A stretch of 12,911 bases of DNA from CAZGAH01 sp964523295 (GTDB lineage: Bacteria > Desulfobacterota > Desulfovibrionia > Desulfovibrionales > Desulfovibrionaceae), in NCBI GenBank assembly GCA_964523295.1, contig CAZGAH010000107.1, positions 1-12,911 of the forward strand, written 5' to 3'. The position numbers were made by a program, and so were the translations under genes. The notes beneath the pieces were generated by a model, which did not search any database, had not been told where the DNA came from, and saw only the letters and a program-made list of their open reading frames with translations. The number at the start of each line of letters is the position of its first letter. The first letter of the stretch is position 1. This document shows, piece after piece, positions 6,920 to 12,911 of the stretch.

Positions 6920-7986
6920 TGCAGTACTCCTTTGAGTGCGGTTTCATTCGCCGCAATCCACTCGCAAATATCGCGGACGATGTCCCGGGGCGTCCATTTC
7001 GGCCGCCAGCCGGTTGCCAGTTCTACGCGTTGCGTATCGCTGATGTAGAGGCGGATGTCAGCGGGCCTGGTTTCGGCAATCCGGCTGATTGGAATGCGGT
7101 TGCCCGTAACCTCGACGCACAGTTCCGTCAACTCCGCCAATGAGACGCTGCTGTCCAGCCCGCCGCCCACGTTGTATACCTGCCCCTGATGCCTGTCCGG
7201 GTCGGCCAGCTGTCTTTCCAGCAGATCATAGAGATCATCGACGTGGAGGATGTCCCGCACCTGCTTGCCTTCCCCGCCAAAGCCGATGAACGAGAGGTCC
7301 TGCTTCCAGAAATGGCGCGCGACCCAGAGCACGACCACGCCCTGGTCGACTTTGCCGAATTGCCACGGGCCTGTCAGTACGCCGCAGCGGTCGATGATGA
7401 CCTTGAGCCCGTACATGTCGGCATATTCCTGAATGATAAGCTCGGAGGCAAGCTTCGTCGCGCCGTAGAGCGAGCGGGCGCCCTCCAGGGGAAAGGTCTC
7501 GGCGATGCCGCAGGCGCTGACGCCAGGCACCTGCTGGGCGGAGGCCAGAGCGTAGCGGGTGTCCTGCTCGACGTACGCCAGGTTGTTGACGGCGCGTACG
7601 GGGTAGACCCGGCTCGTGGACAGAAACAAAAACATGGCGCCCCGCTTGCGCGCCTGCTCCAGACAGTTGAGCGTGCCGACGAGATTGGTGTTGACCAGAT
7701 ACTCGGGCGAGGCGCCGTAGCCCGCAAGCACCGACGGTTCGGCCGAGCACTCCAGGAGCAGGTCGAAGGAGCCGGCAGCCTCGATGTCTTCAGGATTGCG
7801 GATATCGCCGTGAAAAAACTCGATACCGTGCTCCCGAAGCCTGGAGATGTTCAGTTCGCTGCCACGTCGTTTGAGATTGTCCAGGCAGACAACCCGGGCC
7901 GTGGGTCTGCTCCGCTTGAAGCGAAGCGCCAGAGACGAACCGATGAAACCGCAGCCGCCGGTAACCAGAATGGACTTTGGATGCAT
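6916..7986 (-). CDS. NAD-dependent epimerase/dehydratase (extended SDR, CDP-paratose 2-epimerase-like)
   Basis: A second extended SDR of 356 residues, a tandem paralogue of the next gene. The Rossmann motif is GGCGFIG (residues 10-16), with CLDNLKRRGSELN, STSRVYP (123-129), an intact catalytic YGATK (Tyr174, Lys178), RCGVLTGP and GKQVRDILH (240-248). These resemble CDP-tyvelose 2-epimerase-type enzymes that bind NAD and remodel a nucleotide sugar. I chose ATG 7986 because AGGTGA lies just upstream and the Rossmann fold starts four residues in. The frame stays open to 8112, but that extension is Arg-rich and reaches back beside the upstream gene's end. It lies 100 bases after the UDP-xylose synthase gene and overlaps the next SDR gene by 4 bases, so the two SDRs are translationally coupled. 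Whether the product is a 2-epimer or another deoxy or branched sugar cannot be told. Confidence 0.85.
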   Translation of the reverse strand: MHPKSILVTGGCGFIGSSLALRFKRSRPTARVVCLDNLKRRGSELNISRLREHGIEFFHGDIRNPEDIEAAGSFDLLLECSAEPSVLAGYGASPEYLVNTNLVGTLNCLEQARKRGAMFLFLSTSRVYPVRAVNNLAYVEQDTRYALASAQQVPGVSACGIAETFPLEGARSLYGATKLASELIIQEYADMYGLKVIIDRCGVLTGPWQFGKVDQGVVVLWVARHFWKQDLSFIGFGGEGKQVRDILHVDDLYDLLERQLADPDRHQGQVYNVGGGLDSSVSLAELTELCVEVTGNRIPISRIAETRPADIRLYISDTQRVELATGWRPKWTPRDIVRDICEWIAANETALKGVLQ

Positions 7987-8086
7987 GTTCACCTGCTCGT
8001 TGAGCGCCGACCGCAAGCGCAGTCGTGCGCGGAATCGTCGGGGTCCAGACCGCACGCGGGCCAGGATCGTGGCTGCTTGACGGCAG

Positions 8087-9046
8087 TTACCGAAGTCCCT
8101 TGGACTCGACAAGCTTTTTGAAGTACTCGATAGTCCGTTGCAGTCCGAGTTCCAACGGGACTGTGGGCTCCCAGTCGAGGATTTTGCGCGCGAGCGTGAT
8201 GTCCGGCTTGCGCTGAATCGGGTCGTCCGTGGGCAAGGGCTTGAATTCTATTTTCGATTTCGACCCGGTCATCGTGATGACCAGCTCTGCCAGCTCCATG
8301 ATCGTGAATTCGGACGGGTTGCCCAGATTGATGGGGCCGGTGACCTCGTTGCCCGTCTCCATGAAGCGGAGAAAGGCCTCGATGAGATCGTCGACGTAGC
8401 AGAAGGAACGGGTCTGACTGCCGTCACCGTAAACGGTGATGGGATCGTTGCGCAGAGCTTGAATAATGAAATTGGAGACGACGCGACCGTCATTGGGGTG
8501 CATGCGCGGCCCGTAGGTGTTGAATATGCGGGCGACCTTGACAGGCATGTTGTGCTGCCGGATGTAGTCGAAGCACAATGTCTCAGCGCAGCGCTTGCCT
8601 TCGTCGTAGCAGGAGCGTGGCCCGATGGTATTGACGTTGCCCCAGTAGGACTCGGGCTGCGGATGCACCAACGGATTGCCGTAGATTTCGGAGGTCGAGG
8701 CCTGCAGCAGTTTAGCCTTGGTACGTTTTGCCAGCCCCAGCATATTGATAGCGCCGTGCACCGATGTTTTCGTCGTCTGCACCGGGTCGAATTGATAATG
8801 CACGGGCGATGCCGGACACGCAAGATTATAGATTTCATCGCATTCGATGTATAAAGGAAACGTCACATCATGCCGCATCAGCTCAAAATTGATGTGTCCG
8901 ATCAGATGGCTGATGTTCGAGCGGGAGCTGGTAAAAAAATTGTCAACACAGATGACTTCACATCCTTTCTCAATCAGCCGGTCACAAAGATGCGACCCAA
9001 GAAAACCAGCACCGCCTGTCACCAGAACGCGTTTCATAAGATGCAT
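8087..9046 (-). CDS. UDP-glucuronate decarboxylase (UDP-xylose synthase), NAD-dependent extended SDR
   Basis: This enzyme decarboxylates UDP-glucuronate to UDP-xylose through a 4-keto intermediate with bound NAD. The 319 residues match the family length. Motifs: GGAGFLG (residues 11-17), CVDNFFTSSRSN, NLACPASPVHYQ (74-85), which is highly typical of UXS proteins, ASTSEIYG (116-123) with Ser/Thr and Glu, the catalytic Tyr147 and Lys151 in SCYDEGK, RIFNTYGPRM, and DDPIQRKPDIT with a substrate-binding Arg279. All key residues are present. ATG 9046 is preferred over ATG 9037 because GAGGAG (9055-9060) lies at good spacing from it. UDP-glucuronate must come from a UDP-glucose dehydrogenase, which is not in the window. 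It sits between a GT-C glycosyltransferase gene and two further SDR genes on the same strand, consistent with supplying a pentose for a surface glycan. Confidence 0.9.
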   Translation of the reverse strand: MHLMKRVLVTGGAGFLGSHLCDRLIEKGCEVICVDNFFTSSRSNISHLIGHINFELMRHDVTFPLYIECDEIYNLACPASPVHYQFDPVQTTKTSVHGAINMLGLAKRTKAKLLQASTSEIYGNPLVHPQPESYWGNVNTIGPRSCYDEGKRCAETLCFDYIRQHNMPVKVARIFNTYGPRMHPNDGRVVSNFIIQALRNDPITVYGDGSQTRSFCYVDDLIEAFLRFMETGNEVTGPINLGNPSEFTIMELAELVITMTGSKSKIEFKPLPTDDPIQRKPDITLARKILDWEPTVPLELGLQRTIEYFKKLVESKGLR

Positions 9047-9066
9047 GATGCAGTCTCCTCGTCAAA

Positions 9067-9094
9067 ATAATAACGCCAATGCAGCCTGCCTCAA
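9067..9094 (-). promoter_or_regulatory. Possible sigma-70-like promoter upstream of the UDP-xylose synthase gene
   Basis: On the minus strand TTGAGG (9094-9089) and TATTAT (9072-9067) are separated by 16 bases within the AT-rich 123-base space after the glycosyltransferase gene. The predicted transcript would begin almost at the ribosome site, leaving a very short leader, which lowers confidence. The same space holds an 8-base near-tandem repeat (ATATCATC/ATATCATG, 9121-9136). Confidence 0.25.
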
Positions 9095-9169
9095 TTTTCA
9101 TTTTTTAGGTAAAAATACTCATATCATCATATCATGAAAGAAAGAGAAGAATTATCACGGCAGCCCAAT

Positions 9170-11365
9170 CTAACTATCCGGTGGCGGGACAAAAGAGAAA
9201 GTCTTCTCTAGTTTATATATTCTGATGAGTCTGTCATTATACACCAACTTCATACCGGCAGGCACTGTATTTTCAAGAGTTGCATGAGTCACTACGTAGT
9301 TGACAGGAAGTCCATTTCTTCGAATAAAAATGGAAACGTAATTGGCATCTTCGAAGTCAATATATTGAAGCATTCTCGAGGCCAGGGCATGAATACGGCT
9401 ATCTTTGGCCATGTCTTCGGTAGAAGCGTAAAATGCTGCATCCGTGTAGGGCATAATTTGAGCGCTGTCAATGATGCGGGGATCAAGAAAAACAACCCCT
9501 TCGCCCGAGGTTGCTCTGGCCCGGTTGATGCCACGGACAACGCGTACAGGCAAATCCTGCAACAAGGTCGCAATCATCTTGGGTTGCTTCCGGCTCACAT
9601 ATAAACGCACCCCATTGATATCACTGATAAAATCATAATTACCATTAATAAACGCTGCAAGTTGAGGAACTGTCTCAAATCCATACTTCGCCTTGTCATC
9701 ATAAGCAAACATATCAGGAGAAATCGCATCAATAAAAATATCGGGCTGAGTTGCTATTAACTGATTTATATAATCATTAAGGTAAAACTCGCGCAATGCG
9801 GGGATCCCAAAAATATGCATCGGCGTAGTGCGGGTGGGGATACGCCGTCCGGTATGGACGTACACGTCATAAAACCACCCCCAGACGGCCACCGTCGCTT
9901 CAGGAGATGCATATTCCAAAATAACGTCGGAATAAAAATGATTAACTTGCCCTCTACAAATATATGGCTCTTTAAAAATACTTGTATTATCACGATATGT
10001 ATGCTTAAAGAAAACAAAAGGCAAGCTAAGAGTCAGTGAAAAAAATGCCAAAATAACTGACGGCCCAACCCGGTCACGAAGAGTATCAGCGGCAATAAAA
10101 AGCAAAGCGCATTGAAAAACAGCAGCAAAAATAAATATAAAAAGGTAATAATGGGCGAAATAGTTGCCTGGCGCAATGATTGAATATACTGTTAGAAAAA
10201 ATGCCAACCCTGAAAAATATATCCCCTGCGTGGAAGATTCGGTTCGCAGTGCTGGGCGAAGCAAGGTGCGTAAGCGTGAGTTTCTCAAGCAGAGAATAAG
10301 AAACAGCACCAACAAAATCGCTGTGACCAAGAGGACGCTACGAAAGAAAAATGTATTTATCTGGCCGTAATCGAATTGAACATAGAAAGAGAGTAATTTT
10401 TTCCAAAATGGCTCCGCTTTTTTGCTTACATAAAAGAAATTTTGCACTATATAACGAACGTAAAACTGCTCCCAAAGGCCGAGCAACCCCAGGACGCACA
10501 GGAACACCGCACTGGGAGTCACGCCGGCGCCGAGCACCAGGGCCGACTGTGCGAGCGCATCCTGTCGGTTTCGACGCACGCGCCACAGTTCCGCCAGGCA
10601 CCACAGGCCGAGCGCGCCGGCAATGGGGATGCCTTGCAGCTTGGCCCAGGGCACGCAGCCCAGGCAGAGACCGCACAGTACGCCAAGTGTTCCACGCTGC
10701 AAGCCCTCTGTCACGCGCAGACGGGAGACAAGAAAAAGGGCCGCACAGAGCAGCAACAGCGTGGGGGTTTCCGCGTTATAGGCGAGAAAATCGCAATAGC
10801 TTGTAAATCCGAGAAATATGGCTGGAGTGAAAACGGTCAACCTGGCGCAGGCGTCGGAAAACAGGAGGCGCAGCGCCTGATACAGCAGCACCAGACTGCC
10901 CGCCATCATGAGCATGCCGGCCAGTTTTGACAGGCCATAATCGACGCTCAGGCCCGACAGATGGAGCAGCAGCAGCGGGTATTCCACCAGTGGGCCATGC
11001 GACCCGGGATCAATGGAGCGCCAGAACACGGGGTCTTGTGCCAGCGTGATAGCGGAGGCGAGTATCTGGCTTTCGTCAGGGTTGAGTTCACCGAGCGTGA
11101 GCAGGGGCCAACGCAGGAGGACGAACGTCGCGGCCAGCAGCCAGCTGAAAAGGGTAGTGCCGCTGCCCTGAGTCCGGGGACAGATCACGGGGCGGATTGC
11201 CAGCAGCAGGGTGCACGTCGTTGCCGCCAGCGCCGGCGTCCAGTAGAGCAAGCCCGGCGAGACGTTCGCCACGGCGCCTGCCAGCGCGCAAACAAGAGAG
11301 GTTATGCTCGAACCGTCCAGGCCGCTCATCACTGAATGCCGCGTTCCTTTCCCCAGGGGGGCCAT
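9170..11365 (-). CDS. Multi-membrane GT-C type glycosyltransferase (ArnT/GT39/GT83-like)
   Basis: A 731-residue integral membrane protein. About ten hydrophobic helices lie between residues 20 and 455, followed by a soluble, probably periplasmic C-terminal part of about 275 residues. An acidic NPDES motif (D97, E98) sits in the first large extracytoplasmic loop, followed by SHGPLVEYP (122-130). This matches the catalytic DE/DxD arrangement of GT-C enzymes that take sugars from polyprenyl-phosphate carriers. The acceptor and sugar are unknown; the neighbours suggest a surface polysaccharide or glycan decoration. ATG 11365 has GGAG a few bases upstream; ATG 11329 is an alternative lacking a close ribosome site. 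Composition is striking: codons for residues 1-300 are GC-rich like the flanking genes, while those from about 301 to the end are AT-rich, with a sharp change near 10465. This suggests recombination or an acquired segment. The frame is uninterrupted throughout. Confidence 0.82.
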   Translation of the reverse strand: MAPLGKGTRHSVMSGLDGSSITSLVCALAGAVANVSPGLLYWTPALAATTCTLLLAIRPVICPRTQGSGTTLFSWLLAATFVLLRWPLLTLGELNPDESQILASAITLAQDPVFWRSIDPGSHGPLVEYPLLLLHLSGLSVDYGLSKLAGMLMMAGSLVLLYQALRLLFSDACARLTVFTPAIFLGFTSYCDFLAYNAETPTLLLLCAALFLVSRLRVTEGLQRGTLGVLCGLCLGCVPWAKLQGIPIAGALGLWCLAELWRVRRNRQDALAQSALVLGAGVTPSAVFLCVLGLLGLWEQFYVRYIVQNFFYVSKKAEPFWKKLLSFYVQFDYGQINTFFFRSVLLVTAILLVLFLILCLRNSRLRTLLRPALRTESSTQGIYFSGLAFFLTVYSIIAPGNYFAHYYLFIFIFAAVFQCALLFIAADTLRDRVGPSVILAFFSLTLSLPFVFFKHTYRDNTSIFKEPYICRGQVNHFYSDVILEYASPEATVAVWGWFYDVYVHTGRRIPTRTTPMHIFGIPALREFYLNDYINQLIATQPDIFIDAISPDMFAYDDKAKYGFETVPQLAAFINGNYDFISDINGVRLYVSRKQPKMIATLLQDLPVRVVRGINRARATSGEGVVFLDPRIIDSAQIMPYTDAAFYASTEDMAKDSRIHALASRMLQYIDFEDANYVSIFIRRNGLPVNYVVTHATLENTVPAGMKLVYNDRLIRIYKLEKTFSFVPPPDS

Positions 11366-11407
11366 GCGCTCCGCAGCGTGGCGAAGCCCGACAGCTAAGG
11401 ACCGAGC

Positions 11408-11557
11408 CTAAGGCGCGTACGTCATCACGACGGGTGCGCATTGCCTCCGGTCCGGCGTCGCAATCTGCGTGAAACGCCAGAAAAAGGCAATGGCCTCGCA
11501 ACACATTATCATAACTATCATTTCAGCCGGCATCATTTCTCCCGATCCCCTTGTCAT
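11408..11557 (-). CDS. Possible small ORF (49 residues) upstream of the glycosyltransferase
   Basis: A short minus-strand ORF from ATG 11557 to the TAG at 11410-11408. It is preceded by a near-perfect Shine-Dalgarno, AAGGAGG (11571-11565), seven bases before the ATG. The product is Met-rich and has a hydrophobic central run (EMIVMIMCC, then AIAFFWRF), like a tiny membrane peptide, with a polar Arg/Pro C-terminus. It ends 42 bases before the glycosyltransferase start on the same strand, so it could be a leader peptide or a small membrane partner. No homologue is recognised. The case rests mainly on the ribosome site, and a chance ORF remains quite possible. Confidence 0.3.
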   Translation of the reverse strand: MTRGSGEMMPAEMIVMIMCCEAIAFFWRFTQIATPDRRQCAPVVMTYAP

Positions 11558-11691
11558 CTCCTGACCTCCTTCGCTTTGGAAGGTGCAGGACGACAGGCGT
11601 GCTCGCCATGCCGTTAAACGGGCCGGCAGACTCCGTTGCCAGAGGGGAGGAGCTGCTGACGTAGTTACTGAAAAAAAATCCTTTTTTGGGC

Positions 11692-11718
11692 TAAAGAAAT
11701 TAAGAACCCGGCCGATAG
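11692..11718 (+). promoter_or_regulatory. Sigma-28 (FliA) flagellar promoter
   Basis: TAAAGAAA (11692-11699), 11 bases, then GCCGATAG (11711-11718). The enterobacterial FliA consensus is TAAAGTTT-N11-GCCGATAA, so spacing is exact and 13 of 16 positions match. It lies 21 bases before the GTG start of the DVU0524-like gene, so the leader would be short. An A8/T6 tract at 11671-11687 sits directly upstream and could act as a curved or UP-like element. Since flgM is the second gene, sigma-28 would drive its own antagonist. Confidence 0.88.
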
Positions 11719-11739
11719 AGTAAATGAGGGAGAAGTATC

Positions 11740-12156
11740 GTGGCCATTAATTCCTACTACGTCCGCAACATGCTGCGCAGCTACGACAGGCAGCTCGTCA
11801 CCGCCCGAAGGTTGGCCCGGTATCGACGGGTCATGCGCGCAGCGGACGCCAGCGACGCCCTGAGCATCTCCCGTGAGGCCCGCCGCAATCAACTGGTCGA
11901 ACGCGTGGCCAAGGAAGTCGTCGAAAATCTGCTCATTTCCGGGAGTGACAACCCCATTGTCGCGCGCATCCGGGATCAGCTTGAGCGGGAGTGCAAGGAG
12001 ACGTATCTGTTCGAGTACCCGGTAACCGAGCCGGAACTGCTGGTCTTCCGGCAAACCAAGGCCGGCCCGGTCGAGCTGGAGCCCGAGCAGAAGCAGGACG
12101 TGCTGAACCGACTGTGGAAAATAACCCTTGATACGGTGGACGAAACCATGTTGTAA
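11740..12156 (+). CDS. DVU0524-like FlgM-associated protein
   Basis: A 138-residue soluble protein of unknown function, charged and mostly helical, with no signal peptide or membrane segment. It starts AINSYYVRNMLRSYDRQL, is rich in Arg/Glu helices through about residue 90, and ends with a weakly conserved-looking ETYLFEYPVTEPELLVF block and a helical tail. From memory it resembles the small gene next to flgM in Desulfovibrio (DVU0524 family); I could not verify this. The GTG start at 11740 has GGGAG at 11728-11732 at good spacing and keeps the whole conserved-looking N-terminus; the ATG at 11770 would remove it. It is the first gene behind the sigma-28 promoter and lies 32 bases before flgM, so it is expressed in the late flagellar class. 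A chaperone-like or regulatory role towards FlgM or sigma-28 is only inference. Confidence 0.72.
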   Translation: MAINSYYVRNMLRSYDRQLVTARRLARYRRVMRAADASDALSISREARRNQLVERVAKEVVENLLISGSDNPIVARIRDQLERECKETYLFEYPVTEPELLVFRQTKAGPVELEPEQKQDVLNRLWKITLDTVDETML

Positions 12157-12188
12157 GGATGGCTGTGGTCAGGCAAGGAGTACGTGCC

Positions 12189-12503
12189 ATGGAAATCAAG
12201 AATACGCTGGGCGGACTGAACCCTTACGAAAGGGCCAGAATCGAGACGTCGGAAAGCGAGACGGTCAGACCTCGCCGTGAAAGCGGTCATGTCGCCGAAA
12301 ACGCTCCCCGGGGAGACCGGGTGCAGTTTTCCGATGAGGCTATGCTGCGGACCGAGGCCTACAAGGCCGCAAGCAACGCACCCGACGTGCGCAGGGACAG
12401 GGTCGAGGAGATCAAGGCCCGAGTCGCCGCGGGTACCTACGAAATGGACAGTCGGAAAATAGCGGAGCGACTGGTCAAAGACGATATCGAGTTTCCGGGC
12501 TAG
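12189..12503 (+). CDS. flgM: Flagellar anti-sigma-28 factor FlgM
   Basis: FlgM binds sigma-28 (FliA) and blocks late flagellar genes until the hook-basal body is complete and FlgM is exported. The 104 residues fit the family (about 90-105). The N-terminal half is polar and disordered-looking, as expected for an exported protein. The C-terminal half carries the sigma-binding pattern: DRVQFSDEA (43-51), APDVRRDRVEEIKARVAAGTY (64-84) and KIAERLVKD (90-98). ATG 12189 is chosen because AAGGAG (12175-12180) lies eight bases upstream and the protein then begins MEIKNTLGGLNPY. The in-frame ATG at 12159 has its AAGGA directly against the start codon, which is too close. It is the second gene of a sigma-28-driven unit, giving negative feedback. 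A strong hairpin and then an IS66-type element follow, so its usual flagellar neighbours are not seen. Confidence 0.92.
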   Translation: MEIKNTLGGLNPYERARIETSESETVRPRRESGHVAENAPRGDRVQFSDEAMLRTEAYKAASNAPDVRRDRVEEIKARVAAGTYEMDSRKIAERLVKDDIEFPG

Positions 12504-12528
12504 AGGGACAGCCCGATCACCAGGCGTT

Positions 12529-12577
12529 CCGGAACGCACCGAACCTTGCGCAGGCAAGGGTCTTGGTGCGTGTTCGG
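12529..12577 (+). terminator. Long hairpin after flgM, probable terminator
   Basis: A nested stem-loop starts 26 bases after the flgM stop. The outer arm is CCGGAACGCACC (12529-12540) pairing with GGTGCGT...TTCGG (12565-12577), with one bulged G at 12572 and one G-T pair. The inner arm is CCTTGC (12544-12549) with GCAAGG (12554-12559) and a 4-base loop. The two arms are separated by a small internal loop. The following bases (TATTTGTCTT) are only moderately T-rich. It most likely ends or stabilises the flgM transcript. Confidence 0.5.
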
Positions 12578-12599
12578 TATTTGTCTTCGGAGAAGTCGG

Positions 12600-12911
12600 G
12601 TAACCACTCAAAAAGCCCGCAATCTATCAGTCTCACCATTTCCCGCTGAAAAAAATCCACACCAGCAGGACGCCTGTCTGTTGGTAAGCGTGGAATAAGG
12701 TACTTCTTCCATCTCCCCATTCGCTCATGGCATTGTTCGCCAGAATCGCAGGAGGTGAACCATGGAGAGCAGGAAGAGAGTCAAGGGGGTTGAGCGGGTC
12801 GCGTTTTGGCGCGCACATGTCGAAGCGTGGCGGGCAAGCGGGATGAGTCAGTCGCAGTATAGTCGTGAACATGGCATCAGGCAAAGTGGTCTCAGCTACT
12901 GGATTCGCCGC
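12600..12911 (+). mobile_element. Left end of an IS66-family insertion sequence, continues beyond the window
   Basis: A tnpA-type gene starts at 12762. About 160 bases upstream, at 12600, the sequence GTAACCACTC begins. IS66-family ends usually start with GTAA, and the distance to the first gene is typical, so 12600 is the probable outer end. The 8 bases before it (12592-12599, GAAGTCGG) would be one copy of the target duplication. The other end lies outside the window, so neither the inverted repeat nor the duplication can be confirmed. The segment 12600-12761 holds no gene, only the end and a ribosome site. Confidence 0.6.
12762..12911 (+). CDS. tnpA: IS66 family accessory protein TnpA, 3' truncated by the window
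   Basis: The first 50 codons of a small IS66-type protein. The pattern FWRAHVEAWRASGMSQSQY followed by CREHG-like SREHGIRQSGLSYWIRR is a helix-turn-helix found in the first ORF of IS66 elements, which is needed for transposition together with TnpB and the TnpC transposase. The ATG at 12762 has an excellent ribosome site, AGGAGGTGA (12750-12758). The gene runs off the window; TnpA proteins are usually around 100-140 residues. An IS3-type orfA is less likely because of the HVEAWRxSGxSQxxY signature. Confidence 0.85.
   Translation, partial: MESRKRVKGVERVAFWRAHVEAWRASGMSQSQYSREHGIRQSGLSYWIRR

Larger units (their letters stand above)
11366..11739. other. Divergent intergenic region between the glycosyltransferase and flagellar genes
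   Basis: 374 bases with no long gene. On the minus strand it holds a possible 49-codon ORF (11408-11557) and a -10-like TATGAT (11513-11508) without a good -35. On the plus strand it holds an A8/T6 tract (11671-11687) directly upstream of a sigma-28 promoter (11692-11718). Between 11572 and 11670 I see nothing further that I can support. Confidence 0.7.

Noticed and set aside
7987..8112. 42-residue N-terminal extension of the middle SDR (start at 8112)
   Set aside because: Arg-rich, precedes the conserved Rossmann start, would overlap the upstream gene, and ATG 7986 has its own ribosome site.
6044..8854. Long plus-strand ORFs (6044-7048, 7189-8121, 8138-8854) opposite the SDR genes
   Set aside because: The minus strand carries unmistakable Rossmann and catalytic motifs throughout; these are mirror frames from high GC at codon third positions.
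12159..12188. Upstream ATG for flgM
   Set aside because: The ribosome-like AAGGA directly touches this ATG, while ATG 12189 has AAGGAG at eight bases and gives the usual FlgM N-terminus.
12517..12884. Minus-strand ORFs of 67 and 83 residues across the IS left end
   Set aside because: They lie over the hairpin, the IS end and tnpA on the other strand, with no ribosome site or recognisable motif.
1..12911. CRISPR arrays, tRNA or rRNA genes
   Set aside because: No regularly spaced direct repeats, no cloverleaf-like conserved tRNA arms and no rRNA-like sequence were seen on either strand.

Overview
The window looks like chromosomal DNA of a Gram-negative sulfate reducer of the Desulfovibrionaceae type. 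The grounds are high GC in most of the sequence, a proA-nadD-(SidJ-like) gene order, a DUF2333 protein, and a FlgM gene preceded by a small gene resembling the Desulfovibrio DVU0524 family. The genus is inferred from remembered family distribution, not from a search. A run of 10 N at 3277-3286 shows a draft assembly with a scaffold join.

Left part (1-5857, all + strand): a 5'-truncated proA (proline synthesis), nadD (NAD synthesis) 12 bases later, then a pseudokinase-like gene that overlaps nadD by ATGA. The scaffold join lies inside the pseudokinase gene. The reading frame differs on the two sides, and the gene continues to 3491. A 4-base overlap (GGGC) at the contig ends would restore one frame and give about 557 residues. 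Next come a membrane-anchored zinc-ribbon protein with a long Pro/Ala linker and a DUF2333 membrane protein. Two GC-rich hairpins close this side against convergent genes.

Middle part (5858-11557, all - strand): a surface-polysaccharide or glycan-decoration cluster. In transcription order it has a possible 49-residue leader ORF, a large multi-membrane GT-C type glycosyltransferase, a UDP-glucuronate decarboxylase (UDP-xylose synthase), and two tandem, translationally coupled SDR proteins of the CDP-paratose/tyvelose 2-epimerase type. The last SDR has Phe in place of the catalytic Tyr. Base composition shifts sharply inside the glycosyltransferase gene near 10465, which suggests mosaic or horizontally acquired DNA.

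Right part (11558-12911, + strand): a near-consensus sigma-28 (FliA) flagellar promoter drives a DVU0524-like gene and flgM, the anti-sigma-28 factor. This is the layout of a feedback loop. A strong hairpin follows flgM, and then the left end of an IS66-family element begins (probable terminus at 12600, tnpA from 12762, running off the window). The element sits where further flagellar genes might be expected.

The items most worth a second look are the frame-restorable assembly join in the SidJ-like gene, the Tyr-to-Phe SDR paired with an intact paralogue, the compositional break within the glycosyltransferase gene, the sigma-28/FlgM loop with an IS66 insertion behind it, and the small SD-led ORF upstream of the glycosyltransferase.
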